Shown: positions 16,365 to 25,462 of the stretch, piece after piece
Numbering within the stretch: the first letter of the stretch is position 1
How the letters are laid out: every line of letters starts with the position of its first letter
Source of the DNA: an uncultured Halomonas sp.
GTDB lineage: Bacteria; Pseudomonadota; Gammaproteobacteria; Pseudomonadales; Halomonadaceae
Length of the DNA stretch: 64,000 bases
NCBI RefSeq assembly: GCF_947500835.1
Contig: NZ_CANMTQ010000008.1
Coordinates: 62,001 to 126,000 of the forward strand
Direction of reading: 5' to 3'
Made by a program: the position numbers and the translations under genes
Notes under the pieces: generated by a model
The model's input: the letters and a program-made list of their open reading frames with translations, nothing else
Databases searched by the model: none
Told to the model about the DNA's origin: nothing

Positions 16365-17354
16365 TCAGCTCTTCGGCGGCGATGTCTTCCGAGCCAACAA
16401 GGCAGCACGGGCGCCGATTTCCACCTTGGCATTGGGGAAAATCACCGTCAGTGGAGCGTCGGTCACGGTGCAGTCCCCGGCATTGGCATCCTGGGCCAGT
16501 CGAGTACCGATAGGAAATTGACTGAAGTTGGGTGTGTCATTCGGGAAGCATAGAACGAAATCCTCGGATTCTCGCATGAGTTCCTGAGTGACCCGGAAAA
16601 AGACCATGGTAGCCGGATTCGCTCGTTGGGGATTATCTCCGGCAATCAACGCCTCGAGCAGTGCCTGCATTGGCTGCAAGACAACAAGGTCGTTATTACC
16701 AAAAGCACATACCTTACCCAGTTCCAGGGTGAAGGCCTGGGCCTGGTGATAGTGTTTCGAGTAGTGGGAGAAGGTCCAGCTGTGTTGATGTTGATGCAGC
16801 ACGGCCTGCATCCCGGCGCCGGCCAGCCAGTGCCATTGCTCATCGCTCGTGACGGTGTCGTCGCTGAAGGGCTCGACGGCAAAACGAGGGTACTGGCTGT
16901 CACGAATCGCTGTATGTAGATCGTAGTGCAGACGTGGCTGAGGATGACGCTTGTAGAAGTCATCCACTGCGGCCATCAGCTCCCGGGCGCGCTGTGGCTC
17001 ATCTCCCTCATCCATGAGCTCACGTTGGAATAGCCGGTTAAGATTGGTGGTACAAAAGCGCTGGCCGAGGCGAATGGCGGCCGGATTACCGAGAATGATC
17101 AATACCGGTGCCCCGACGCTCAGCAGACCGGCCTCCAGCCGCGCAAGCACTTCACCCAGCAGTTCAATAGGTGCTGTCTCGTTGCCATGAATGCCCGCCG
17201 AAAATACACAGGCCCGAGCCTGGGGCATGTCTTTGTCTGGTAGAAGCTCGAGAACGCCCGGGGCATGGAGTACATAGCGTGCGCTCGGCAAGCGGCCTTC
17301 CTGGCTTGCCGGGGTGCACTCTTCCAAGGTTAGATCGAGCCAATCAACGAGCAT
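16365..17354 (-). CDS. astE: Succinylglutamate desuccinylase AstE
   Basis: The 329-residue zinc carboxypeptidase-like enzyme performs the last step of the arginine succinyltransferase pathway, releasing glutamate and succinate. Zinc ligands are His56 and Glu59 in GIHGNETAP and His147 in HYDLHTAIRDS. FTLELGKV near residue 232 supplies the catalytic glutamate. Length is usual for AstE. The other ast genes are not adjacent, which is common outside enterics; the arginine transporter downstream supports the role. Confidence 0.9.
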   Translation of the reverse strand: MLVDWLDLTLEECTPASQEGRLPSARYVLHAPGVLELLPDKDMPQARACVFSAGIHGNETAPIELLGEVLARLEAGLLSVGAPVLIILGNPAAIRLGQRFCTTNLNRLFQRELMDEGDEPQRARELMAAVDDFYKRHPQPRLHYDLHTAIRDSQYPRFAVEPFSDDTVTSDEQWHWLAGAGMQAVLHQHQHSWTFSHYSKHYHQAQAFTLELGKVCAFGNNDLVVLQPMQALLEALIAGDNPQRANPATMVFFRVTQELMRESEDFVLCFPNDTPNFSQFPIGTRLAQDANAGDCTVTDAPLTVIFPNAKVEIGARAALLARKTSPPKS

Positions 17355-17470
17355 GACGATACTCTGTCAGGATGGAGTTTAGATGCCAGACACGTCTTGA
17401 ATACAAGACAGAAGGCAATATCACAACCCGATAGGTCGAGCAGGTGAAAAAGGCGGTAGGAAAATGAAAT

Positions 17471-18028
17471 TCACTGGCGATAAGGATTACAGACCTGACC
17501 TTGCTCTACCTCGATCAGTTCGTTCGTTGCGAAATCAAGCGTCTTGGCGCGTTCGACCAGGCGTTGATATACGTCTTTTTCCAGGGTCGGTGTCCGCGCG
17601 AGAATCCATAGATAATCTCGGTTGGGTCCGGCGACTAGTACATGTTGGTAGTTTTCATCCAGTTCGAGGATATTGTAGCCACCGTAGAAAGGTCCGAAGA
17701 AGCTGACCTTTAGACGACCCACATTTTCGTCTTCAAGGAAGTAGGCTTTGCCCTCGGCAACATCAGGCTCGCCTTCTTCAAGGTTCACACCGCGATTGAT
17801 CACCTTGACTCCGCCATCGTCTCGCAGACTGTACTGCGCCGTCACACAGTCCAGGCCACGCTCGAAGGAGTGATCGAGACGCGCAATCTCGTACCAGCGT
17901 CCCAGATAGGAATCGAGATCGAAATTCTGTACCGCTTGAGTACCCTCGGGAATACCGGTACAGCCGGCACTCAGCGTAGCGACGAAAAGAGTTGCTGCAA
18001 GAGCGCTATGGGAAATCGAGCAAGACAT
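17471..18028 (-). CDS. blc: Outer-membrane lipocalin Blc
   Basis: The 185-residue lipoprotein has a lipobox LSAGC at residues 19-23. The lipocalin motif is GRWYEIARLDHSFERG, with the second motif KVSFFGPFYGGYNILELD and the closing motif DYLWILARTPTL. Blc-type lipocalins bind lysophospholipids or fatty acids at the outer membrane under envelope stress. Single-gene unit. Confidence 0.9.
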   Translation of the reverse strand: MSCSISHSALAATLFVATLSAGCTGIPEGTQAVQNFDLDSYLGRWYEIARLDHSFERGLDCVTAQYSLRDDGGVKVINRGVNLEEGEPDVAEGKAYFLEDENVGRLKVSFFGPFYGGYNILELDENYQHVLVAGPNRDYLWILARTPTLEKDVYQRLVERAKTLDFATNELIEVEQGQVCNPYRQ

Positions 18029-18060
18029 GAGAGTTCCTTTTGTGTCGGGCGGAAAGAAAA

Positions 18061-18094
18061 CGACCTTGGCCCTATATCAAGGAAGCCAAGGTCG
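18061..18094 (-). terminator. Terminator of the hemerythrin gene
   Basis: The perfect 10-bp stem CGACCTTGGC (18061-18070) with GCCAAGGTCG (18085-18094) encloses a 14-base loop and is followed on the minus strand by TTTTC. It lies between the hemerythrin stop and the blc start. Confidence 0.8.
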
Positions 18095-18124
18095 GTAGCG
18101 CTACTATTATAGTCCCGGCATCTT

Positions 18125-18565
18125 CTAGTTTTTGCGCTGAGCGTCCATTTCCTTGCGATAGACGCCTGCAAGCTCCTTTTCCTGGCTTTTGCTGAGCACC
18201 TTGCCCGCCGCCTGGAAAATTTCCTGCTCTTCTTCATCAAGGTGATGGGTCACCAGGTGTTGAAGCTTCTGGGCGGAAGCGACCCAGCTGGAAGAGCTAT
18301 AGTCTGTGTTCTCGAGGGTTTCGATCAGTTCATCTATCTCATGGTGTTCGGCGATGCTATGGCGCGCTTTTTCCTGAGTAGAATCATGTTCCATCATTGG
18401 GATATAAAGAGCACGCTCTTCTGCCGCCGCATGACGTTGTAGTTCCGCTTTCACCTTGTGGAACAGTTCGTCGCGTCCTTCACTATTGCCCTCTGTCTTG
18501 ACCAGCAAGTCGAGCAGGGTACGTTGCGTATCATGATCATCACGAAGTTCTTCGAACAATGTCAC
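18125..18565 (-). CDS. Hemerythrin HHE-domain protein
   Basis: The 146-residue all-helical protein has the hemerythrin iron-ligand pattern: DDHDTQR near residue 9, the histidine in LQRHAAAEERALY (about 48), HHEIDELIE (about 75) and LVTHHLDEEEQEIF (about 109). Such proteins bind a di-iron centre and sense or scavenge oxygen or nitric oxide. It is monocistronic with its own terminator. The acidic composition is typical of halophile proteins. Confidence 0.87.
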   Translation of the reverse strand: MTLFEELRDDHDTQRTLLDLLVKTEGNSEGRDELFHKVKAELQRHAAAEERALYIPMMEHDSTQEKARHSIAEHHEIDELIETLENTDYSSSSWVASAQKLQHLVTHHLDEEEQEIFQAAGKVLSKSQEKELAGVYRKEMDAQRKN

Positions 18566-18705
18566 GGTTATCTCCTTTTATGATTCAAGCCTTGGATAGT
18601 TAATCAGGTGAATCAGGTTTGTCAAAACCTACGCAAATTCTATACAAGTCATTTTTATTGTCCAATTATGCAATTCAATTGCGGTCATTGAGTTACGCTT
18701 ATTTA

Positions 18706-19791
18706 CTATCGGCATGCAGACGCCACTGTATCGGCGATGGCTTTGCCCAGGGTTTCAGTCGTACCCTCGCCGCGAATATCGGGGGTGAGCACGCTTTTCT
18801 GAGCGCTGTCACCCAGCACGCTTTCAATGGCCTGTACGATGGCTTTACCAGCTTCATCGTGACCCAAGTGCTCGAGCATCATGGCGCCACACCAGATCTG
18901 GCCGATGGGATTGGCAAGACCCTTGCCGGCAATATCCGGAGCGCTGCCATGTACCGGCTCGAACAGGCTGGGAAAACGGCCTTCCGGATTGATATTGGCC
19001 GAGGGCGCGATACCGATGGTGCCGGTGCAGGCCGGCCCCAGATCCGAGAGAATGTCACCGAACAGATTGCTTGCCACCACCACATCGAACCAGTCCGGGT
19101 GCAGCACGAAGTTGGCGGCGAGAATATCGATGTGAAATTGATCGACGCTGATGTCAGGATAGCGCTTGGCCATCGCTTTCACGCGCTCGTCCCAGTAAGG
19201 CATGGTGATAGAGATGCCATTGGATTTGGTTGCCGAGGTCAAGGAGCGGCGTGGGCGACTGGAGGCAAGTTCGAAAGCGTACTCGAGTACCCGATCGATA
19301 CCGACACGCGTCATGACGGTGTCCTGAATGACAACCTCGCGCTCGGTGCCTTCAAACATTCTGCCGCCGACGCTTGAGTACTCCCCTTCAGTATTTTCTC
19401 GCACCACGTAGAAGTCGATGTCCCCCGGTTCGCGATCCGCTAGCGGGCTCTTTATGCCCGGCATCAGGCGGCATGGGCGCAGATTGATGTACTGATCGAA
19501 GGCGCGTCGGAACTGCAGTAGCGAGCCCCACAGCGAAATATGATCCGGCACCTTCTCCGGCCAGCCAACGGCGCCAAAGTAGATCGCATCGAATCTGGAT
19601 AGAATGTCGAACCAGTCATCCGGCAGCATCTGGCCATGTTCCAGATAGTAGTCACAGCTGGCGAAATCGAAGTATTCGAAGGTCAGGTTGATGTCAAAAC
19701 CTTCGGCTGCGGCTTCCAGCACGCGCACGCCTTCCGGCATCACTTCGGTACCGATGCCATCCCCGGGAATGACCGCAATACGATAGGCCAT
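18706..19791 (-). CDS. dmlA: Tartrate dehydrogenase / D-malate dehydrogenase (decarboxylating)
   Basis: The 361-residue member of the isopropylmalate/isocitrate dehydrogenase family begins IAVIPGDGIGTEVMPEG. It has the TDH/DmlA-type YFGAVGWPEKVPDHISLWG segment, the catalytic VVRENTEGEYSSVGG and the metal site ASNLFGDILSDLGPA. GSAPDIAGKGLANP lies at the cofactor site. It oxidises D-malate or tartrate with NAD. It is not leuB: the substrate loop differs and leu genes lie elsewhere. No dedicated regulator is adjacent. Confidence 0.85.
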   Translation of the reverse strand: MAYRIAVIPGDGIGTEVMPEGVRVLEAAAEGFDINLTFEYFDFASCDYYLEHGQMLPDDWFDILSRFDAIYFGAVGWPEKVPDHISLWGSLLQFRRAFDQYINLRPCRLMPGIKSPLADREPGDIDFYVVRENTEGEYSSVGGRMFEGTEREVVIQDTVMTRVGIDRVLEYAFELASSRPRRSLTSATKSNGISITMPYWDERVKAMAKRYPDISVDQFHIDILAANFVLHPDWFDVVVASNLFGDILSDLGPACTGTIGIAPSANINPEGRFPSLFEPVHGSAPDIAGKGLANPIGQIWCGAMMLEHLGHDEAGKAIVQAIESVLGDSAQKSVLTPDIRGEGTTETLGKAIADTVASACR

Positions 19792-19911
19792 GAAAAACTC
19801 CTCGTTAGCTTGGTAAGATAGCGCGCTATGAGTGCGTTAATATAGGTGATGTCAATTTAGCACCGTCGCGAAACTTCCTGTGCACGATTGGCTTCTTAGT
19901 CTAGCAGCCCC

Positions 19912-21291
19912 ATGACAAACTCTTTCTGGAAAGGTGGTCGAGCGAGCAAGCAAACGGCATCAATGGCCAAGGGAGACAATGGCTTGAATATTCTCATGTT
20001 TACCAATACCTACCGACCAATCGTGGGCGGTGTGAGTGAGTCGGTGCAGCGACTCAAGACTCGTCTGCAAGTCGAAGGGCATCAGGTATTGGTGGTGGCG
20101 CCGAAGCTTGAAGGACAGCCACGTCATGAGGAGGATGTAATCCGCGTTGCAGCAGTTCAACATTTCAATGGCAGCGATTTCTCGCTACCCGTACCGATTC
20201 CAGGACAGCTTTACGAGGCTATCGAAGCCTTCGAGCCGGATATCGTACATTCGCATCATCCCTTTTTACTTGGCGATACCGCTGCACGAGCGGCAGAAAC
20301 CTACGGGCTGCCCCTGATCTTTACCCATCATACGCTTTACGAACACTACACCCATTATGTGCCGGGCAATTCACCTCGCATGCAGCGCTTCGCAGTGGCA
20401 CTGCCCACGGAATACACCAAGCTGTGCGATGCAGTGATCGCGCCCAGCAGCAGTGTTCGAGACCTCATGCTCAAGCGCGGCGCCAACGATGTTGTCTTCG
20501 TAGTTCCCAGTGGGGTCGATACCCGGCGTTTTTCCCAGGGGGACGGTGCCTGGTTGCGCCATCACATGGGAATCAGCGATGACGCCTATGTAATTGGGCA
20601 CGTGGGTCGCTTGGCCCAGGAGAAGAACCTGCCATTTCTCGCGGATGCCGTGATGCGCCTGCTGGTCGAAGAGCCCAAGGCGCATTTCCTGATCGTGGGG
20701 GATGGCGATGCCCGTATGGCAATGCATGAAATCGCCGCGGGCGCTGGCGTTGCGGATCGTTTCCATTTCACTGGCAATCTGCACGACCAGAAATTGATCG
20801 ATGCCTACCATGCCATGGACGTATTCGCCTTTGCTTCTCACAGTGAGACGCAAGGCATGGTGCTGGTCGAAGCGATGGCTGCCGGGCTGCCGGTCGTTGC
20901 CCTGGATGCGCCAGGGGTGCGGGAGGTGCTGAAAAATGCCGAGAACGGCTATTTGCTTGCGGGTAATAACTCCCAGGCACTTGCAGCGGCACTGGGCAAT
21001 TTGCAGGAGAAGACTCACCGCGATCAGTTGCGCAGGGGAGCACTCAGGACCGCAAAGACATTCGATGAAAGCTGTTGTGCAGCGCGCTGTCTCAAGGTCT
21101 ATCGTCGCGCCATCGCCGCCGGCGGGCCGGTGAGTCACGCCGATCAGGATGCCTGGGAGCGGGTGCGCAAACGCTTGGGAGCGGAATGGCAGCTGCTGCG
21201 TCATCGCGGGCGCGTGCTGCGCTCGGTTTTTCAGGATCAGCCCATGCTGGGCTTGATCAATCCTGTCGATGAAGAATCCAAGGCGCTTTAG
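19912..21291 (+). CDS. Glycosyltransferase family 4 (GT-B)
   Basis: The 459-residue protein has an N-terminal NILMFTNTYRPIVGGVSESV glycine loop, the acceptor-side PDIVHSHHPFLLGDTAARAA and THHTLYEHYTHYVPG, and a nucleotide-sugar domain with GHVGRLAQEKNL and SHSETQGMVLVEAMAAGLPV (the E-x7-E pattern). It resembles alpha-mannosyl/glucosyl glycolipid transferases. The first 22 residues may be untranslated, as MAKGDNGLN at 19966 is an alternative start. Beyond the GT domain there is about 70 residues of basic C-terminus. Acceptor unknown. Confidence 0.8.
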   Translation: MTNSFWKGGRASKQTASMAKGDNGLNILMFTNTYRPIVGGVSESVQRLKTRLQVEGHQVLVVAPKLEGQPRHEEDVIRVAAVQHFNGSDFSLPVPIPGQLYEAIEAFEPDIVHSHHPFLLGDTAARAAETYGLPLIFTHHTLYEHYTHYVPGNSPRMQRFAVALPTEYTKLCDAVIAPSSSVRDLMLKRGANDVVFVVPSGVDTRRFSQGDGAWLRHHMGISDDAYVIGHVGRLAQEKNLPFLADAVMRLLVEEPKAHFLIVGDGDARMAMHEIAAGAGVADRFHFTGNLHDQKLIDAYHAMDVFAFASHSETQGMVLVEAMAAGLPVVALDAPGVREVLKNAENGYLLAGNNSQALAAALGNLQEKTHRDQLRRGALRTAKTFDESCCAARCLKVYRRAIAAGGPVSHADQDAWERVRKRLGAEWQLLRHRGRVLRSVFQDQPMLGLINPVDEESKAL

Positions 21292-21319
21292 AAAGGTGAC
21301 CTAAGAAGAGATAAAGTTG

Positions 21320-22006
21320 CTAAAAGCGCTGCGCTCGCTGTTTTCGCGTGCTGTAGCGTTTCAGCCCTATCAGTACCATCACCGCCAGGACGATGCCACC
21401 CAGGGCGTACAGCAATTCGCTGCGATTCCCTGCGGTCAAGAGCGATCCCAACTGGCTACCCAGCAGGGAAATACCGAGTAGCCCTGGGGTGATGCCGATC
21501 AACGATCCCAGCATGTAATCGCGGAACTTTAGATGAAAAGCGCCGGCGAGCATGTTGGTCAGAGTGAAGGGGGCCAGGGGCAACAGATTGATAAGGGTCA
21601 TGGTGCGCACCCCGCGACCCGCAAGCAGTCGGGCAACCTTGTTCAGCCGCTGACCACCGTAATGCAACAATGCATCGCGGCCCAATCGACGTCCCAGCCA
21701 GAAGGTGACGACCGACGTCGCCAGGCTACCGACCATGGAATAACCGAATCCCCACCAGGGGCCGAACAGCAGTCCCGTGACAGCGACCAGAATGCTCAAT
21801 GGAAACATCACTAGCGAGGCAAGGATGTAGACAGCCGTCACTACTAATATCGCAAGTGGAGAATCCCGCCAGGCCGAGGCGTAATCGACAAGACCGTACA
21901 GGCGTTCAGCGGTCAGTACATCGTTCATGGCCAGCCATTGCCATAGCAGACCCAGGCAGGCCAGCACGACTAACACGGCAATAACGACGATCAGCTGGCG
22001 CGACAT
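21320..22006 (-). CDS. TVP38/TMEM64 (VTT/DedA-superfamily) membrane protein
   Basis: The 228-residue protein has about five to six hydrophobic segments and the VTT-domain motifs FPLSILVAVTGLLFGPWWGFGYSMVGS and INLLPLAPFTLTNMLAGAFHL. VTT proteins are linked to phospholipid scrambling and envelope homeostasis. It ends convergently, 29 bp from the glycosyltransferase. Confidence 0.8.
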   Translation of the reverse strand: MSRQLIVVIAVLVVLACLGLLWQWLAMNDVLTAERLYGLVDYASAWRDSPLAILVVTAVYILASLVMFPLSILVAVTGLLFGPWWGFGYSMVGSLATSVVTFWLGRRLGRDALLHYGGQRLNKVARLLAGRGVRTMTLINLLPLAPFTLTNMLAGAFHLKFRDYMLGSLIGITPGLLGISLLGSQLGSLLTAGNRSELLYALGGIVLAVMVLIGLKRYSTRKQRAQRF

Positions 22007-22081
22007 GGCAACAATAAGATCCGCTCATGGAGGTGGCGCCTAGGATACCCGTGCCATTCACGCTGGCCAATGCCCGTTTTG

Positions 22082-23269
22082 TCATGGATGTCGTTGCAGC
22101 ACTCGCAGCCGTGATTCGATCATGTCGATATCCAGATAAGTGCCCTGCAAATGGCGCTTGCCTGTATTGGGATCAAAGGCGCGGCGACCGTGTAATACCC
22201 GGCGATTGTCGAAGGCCGCCATCTGGCCAGGAAGCAGGGCAAGCTCGATCTGATGTTTTGGATCGTGCAACAGTTGCCAGAAATGACGATAGGCGGCGTA
22301 CCAGACGCCGATCTCATCCTGTGGCAAACGCAGCGTGTCACGAATCCAGTTGTTGAAACGAATCTCCTTCAGCTGACCCCTAGCGTCCAGTTCGATGACC
22401 GGCGCCCGTATGCCGATGTCCTGTTTCTCATCCTGAAAACGAAAATCGATGGGCGTCTCGCAAAGTGTTCGAAAGGCCTCCAGGGCTTCTTTACGCAGTT
22501 CTTCAGCTACCGCAAAGCCATCGGCAAAGATCGATTCCCCGCCTTCGGCGTCGTTTTGCAAACAATAAAGCAGCTGAATGTCCGGCGGTTGGCGCCAGTT
22601 GGGCAAATCGGAGTGCAAGGCCAAACCGATCGACGTATAGGCGGCGTTGTTGGGGTTGGGTTTTGAATAGACGTCGAAGCGTGAACCGAAATTGCTGGCC
22701 CGCATGGGGCCGATGCGCCTTGCGATCCGGCTGACTTCCTCATCCGCAATTGGGCCTTCATCAAGCAGTACCAGACCGTCGCGCAGTAGCGTTTCAAGCC
22801 AGTGACGTTCTCCTTCTGGAGTCATGAAATCCGCGTGCATCACATGGCTCGGTGCGAAGTTTGTGGGCCAGGGACGCCGGATCCGGATCAGCTCGCCGAC
22901 GGGGTCGATGTCGTGACCCGGGCGTCGCTGATGTAACCAGACTGCGTCGAACAGACTGGCATGGCCATCGGCCCACTGTAGTCGAAGATTACCCTCGATC
23001 AGCATCGCCTGAGGTGCTTTCTCGATATCTTCCAGGGGTAAAAACAGGCGTTCTCGGGTCAGTGGATGACGACATTGAATGCACGGGCAGTGATCTCGCA
23101 GCCATAGCCAGGGGAAATGCGCTTGGTTGGCATCATTCCAGTGCAGCGATACACATTCGTTATCACCCTTGATATCGATGAGCTGCGGCCCGTCGGTATA
23201 GGACGATAGTTCTCCCATATCAATGCGGGGCTGGGCAGCGGGTATCTCGATCAAGGGCGTGCTCATCAT
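22082..23269 (-). CDS. Gamma-butyrobetaine dioxygenase-like 2-oxoglutarate/Fe(II) oxygenase
   Basis: The 395-residue protein has two parts. Residues 30-115 form the GBBH-like N-terminal domain with the zinc-type cluster RDHCPCIQCRHP. The TauD/TfdA domain has the iron ligands His219 and Asp221 (LALHSDLPN) and a distal His near 360 (RRVLHGRRAF), followed by the 2-oxoglutarate arginine in GKRHLQGTYLD. BBOX-type enzymes hydroxylate gamma-butyrobetaine to L-carnitine; related members act on trimethyllysine or other betaines. The divergent LysR gene is a likely regulator. The substrate should be treated as probable only. Confidence 0.78.
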   Translation of the reverse strand: MMSTPLIEIPAAQPRIDMGELSSYTDGPQLIDIKGDNECVSLHWNDANQAHFPWLWLRDHCPCIQCRHPLTRERLFLPLEDIEKAPQAMLIEGNLRLQWADGHASLFDAVWLHQRRPGHDIDPVGELIRIRRPWPTNFAPSHVMHADFMTPEGERHWLETLLRDGLVLLDEGPIADEEVSRIARRIGPMRASNFGSRFDVYSKPNPNNAAYTSIGLALHSDLPNWRQPPDIQLLYCLQNDAEGGESIFADGFAVAEELRKEALEAFRTLCETPIDFRFQDEKQDIGIRAPVIELDARGQLKEIRFNNWIRDTLRLPQDEIGVWYAAYRHFWQLLHDPKHQIELALLPGQMAAFDNRRVLHGRRAFDPNTGKRHLQGTYLDIDMIESRLRVLQRHP

Positions 23270-23375
23270 CGACTCCTGGGTAGGTTGGAATATCGCTTGA
23301 AACGCTGGACTATCCTGTTCTCTTTGCAGAATGCAGACAAACGATTAATCTGAGGGCTATGACCCAGCTCAGCTT

Positions 23376-24281
23376 ATGGCACTCTTGCTCATGAATGCAC
23401 TGCCACCGATTCTCTGGATGCAGGCCTTTGAAGCCGCTGCTCGCACGCTCAGCTTCACCCGAGCGGGTCATGAGCTTGGGGTGACGCAGTCGGCCATCAG
23501 TCAACGCATCCGCCTGCTCGAAGACCGCTTGGGTCAAGCGCTGTTCGTACGCTACCCACGAAGCCTGGCGTTGACGCCTGCGGGCCAGGCATGGCTTCCC
23601 AGCGTTCAGGAGGCGTTCTCGCGACTGTGGGAAGGGACGACAGAAGTCTTTGGGGCTCATCCCGAAGCCTCGGTGACCCTGCGCGCTACACCGGTCATGC
23701 AGCAGATATGGCTGGCGCCGCGCCTGGTGGCGTTCCATGCGCGTCATCCTGATATTGTGGTGCATGTGGTCAGCGCGATCTGGCAAGAGGATTTCAGCGC
23801 CGAGGGGGCAGATATCGAAATTCGCTATGGGCGTGGCGATTGGGAAGGGGTGGAGCGCCTGTCACTGGGTCGTGAGACGATGTTGCCCGTCTGCTCACCA
23901 GAAGTCGCCAGGCGCTTGCATACGCCTTCAGATCTTGCCGGCGAAACGCTCTTGCATGCGCCGGGCTTTGCAGTGGGTTGGTCCGCCTGGCTTGAAGAGG
24001 CAGGTATCGATGGGTTCGAAACCCGGTGCTTGGCGTTATCCTGCGACAGTCAAATCATGACGTTGACACTTGCCGCCCAGGGGGGTGGGGTAGCCTTGAT
24101 TCATCAGGGGTTATTGGGAGAGCGAAACGATCTGGTAGCGCCTTTTGATCGTGCTGCGCCCACGGAGGAGGGGTTCTGGCTGGTCAGACCCGTAAAGCGT
24201 GAACCTCGTCCAGAAGCGGTGCTGCTATGGGAGTGGCTAGGTGATGGAGTCAAGCCAAGTGTTGAGGTAAGCCAAAGGTGA
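23376..24281 (+). CDS. LysR-family transcriptional regulator (GcvA-like)
   Basis: The 301-residue protein has an N-terminal HTH (ARTLSFTRAGHELGVTQSAISQRIRLLEDRLG) and a ligand domain with VTLRATPVMQQIWLAPRLVAFH and ADIEIRYGRGDWEGVE, as in GcvA. A second start at 23391 (MNALPPILW) is the more typical GcvA-type beginning. It is divergent from the BBOX-like gene with 106 bp between them, suggesting it regulates that gene. Confidence 0.85.
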   Translation: MALLLMNALPPILWMQAFEAAARTLSFTRAGHELGVTQSAISQRIRLLEDRLGQALFVRYPRSLALTPAGQAWLPSVQEAFSRLWEGTTEVFGAHPEASVTLRATPVMQQIWLAPRLVAFHARHPDIVVHVVSAIWQEDFSAEGADIEIRYGRGDWEGVERLSLGRETMLPVCSPEVARRLHTPSDLAGETLLHAPGFAVGWSAWLEEAGIDGFETRCLALSCDSQIMTLTLAAQGGGVALIHQGLLGERNDLVAPFDRAAPTEEGFWLVRPVKREPRPEAVLLWEWLGDGVKPSVEVSQR

Positions 24282-24285
24282 AGAC

Positions 24286-24657
24286 ATGAGAGTGCAATGG
24301 AGAGTGCAACCACAAGGGGTTCAACGCATCCGTGACAAGGCCATCATCGTGATGATGGGCGCACTGATGGGAGGGCTGACGCTGACGTCGAGTAAGTCAA
24401 TGGCCGCCGAGATTGGGCGCGGTACCCAAGGCCATAACTGGCAACAGGATGTCGAAATCCATATCGATGGCTCGCGTCTTGTGACGATGCCCAGGGAACA
24501 TCGCAATGGCGATCGGAACACAGAAGGCGCCAAGGAAAAAGGCGGCCCCAGTATTTGTCATCAGGCCGAGGGTACGACCTGGTCGACGCGGGATCAGAAG
24601 TGCCCTGATCCGAAGCCGCCGGAACGCTCCCGGGTCTGGTCCACCTCGCCGGAATGA
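24286..24657 (+). CDS. Small hypothetical secreted protein
   Basis: The 123-residue frame starts 4 bp after the LysR stop with AAAGGTGA upstream, implying translational coupling. A hydrophobic stretch AIIVMMGALMGGLTLTSS followed by SMAAE suggests a signal peptide. The rest is polar, with two cysteines in SICHQAEG and QKCPDPK. Its end overlaps the convergent mtfA end by 64 bp. I do not recognise a family. It may be a spurious frame. Confidence 0.4.
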   Translation: MRVQWRVQPQGVQRIRDKAIIVMMGALMGGLTLTSSKSMAAEIGRGTQGHNWQQDVEIHIDGSRLVTMPREHRNGDRNTEGAKEKGGPSICHQAEGTTWSTRDQKCPDPKPPERSRVWSTSPE

Positions 24658-25454
24658 CCGGCTTGGCCGTTTGATGTCAGGCGTATTAACGGTGACTGAC
24701 GGAAGTAGTGCTCGAGCAGGTCGTAGAGTTCCGGGTAGGCGCGGGCCAATATCTGCGGTGCAGTAAAGAAGTATTCGCAGCACACGGCAAAGCATTCGCC
24801 TGGGTCACTTGCCGCATAATCATCGATGGGAGGTGTCTCACCTCGGGCAAGATGCCCCTGTAGATCATCCCATACAGCGGTGAATACCCGGTGCCAGGTC
24901 GATGCCGACATGTCCGCCGGCAAGGGCGGAAAGCCATCCGCATCCAGAGAATTACCCATGTCGAGCTTGTGGGCAAACTCATGGATGATCACGTTGACAC
25001 CGCTGTAGCTGCCGCTGGCGATGACATCCGCCAGAGACAACACCACTGGCCCTTGATACCAGGTCTCGCCGATACGCTCGTCGGGATATTCGTGTATCAC
25101 ACCGGCGTCGTCCATTGAACTCGCACGGCGACGAAAGACATCCGGCAACAGCAGTATCTCGTGCACGTTGGCAAAGGCATCTTCCGCGTCCGCATCGCTC
25201 CAGTTCAGGGTCAGCAGACTCGCTTGGGCAAACAGTCCGAGTCGGGTCGGCAGGTCGACATTATGACCATCCGGGATCGAGAGGCGTTTTTTGTGCAGTA
25301 AGCGCCAGGCCCGCAGGCCCAGGCGCTTGGCCGTCTCGTCATCCAACGCCTTGATGAGCGGCAATCGTGAACGCACTTCTTGCCAAGCCTGCTGCGGAAA
25401 CGGATGGCGAGCGATAAAGCGTTTCGCTCGCCATTGACGCCACCAGTGCAGCAT
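24594..25454 (-). CDS. mtfA: MtfA zinc metallopeptidase (Mlc titration factor)
   Basis: The 286-residue protein has the metal motif IIHEFAHKLD (His158, Glu159, His162) and a further glutamate in ECFAVCCEYFF, as in MtfA. In enterics MtfA sequesters the repressor Mlc and has aminopeptidase activity. No Mlc homologue is in the window. The C-terminus after LIRLTS is long and polar compared with E. coli MtfA. It is 8 bp downstream of the GNAT-amidase gene, so likely co-transcribed. Confidence 0.88.
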   Translation of the reverse strand: MLHWWRQWRAKRFIARHPFPQQAWQEVRSRLPLIKALDDETAKRLGLRAWRLLHKKRLSIPDGHNVDLPTRLGLFAQASLLTLNWSDADAEDAFANVHEILLLPDVFRRRASSMDDAGVIHEYPDERIGETWYQGPVVLSLADVIASGSYSGVNVIIHEFAHKLDMGNSLDADGFPPLPADMSASTWHRVFTAVWDDLQGHLARGETPPIDDYAASDPGECFAVCCEYFFTAPQILARAYPELYDLLEHYFRQSPLIRLTSNGQAGHSGEVDQTRERSGGFGSGHF

Positions 25455-25462
25455 GGTGCTTG

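Noticed and set aside
20371..21204. Long antisense frame inside the glycosyltransferase
   Set aside because: Runs opposite to a gene with clear GT4 motifs and has no recognisable domain; a high-GC shadow frame.
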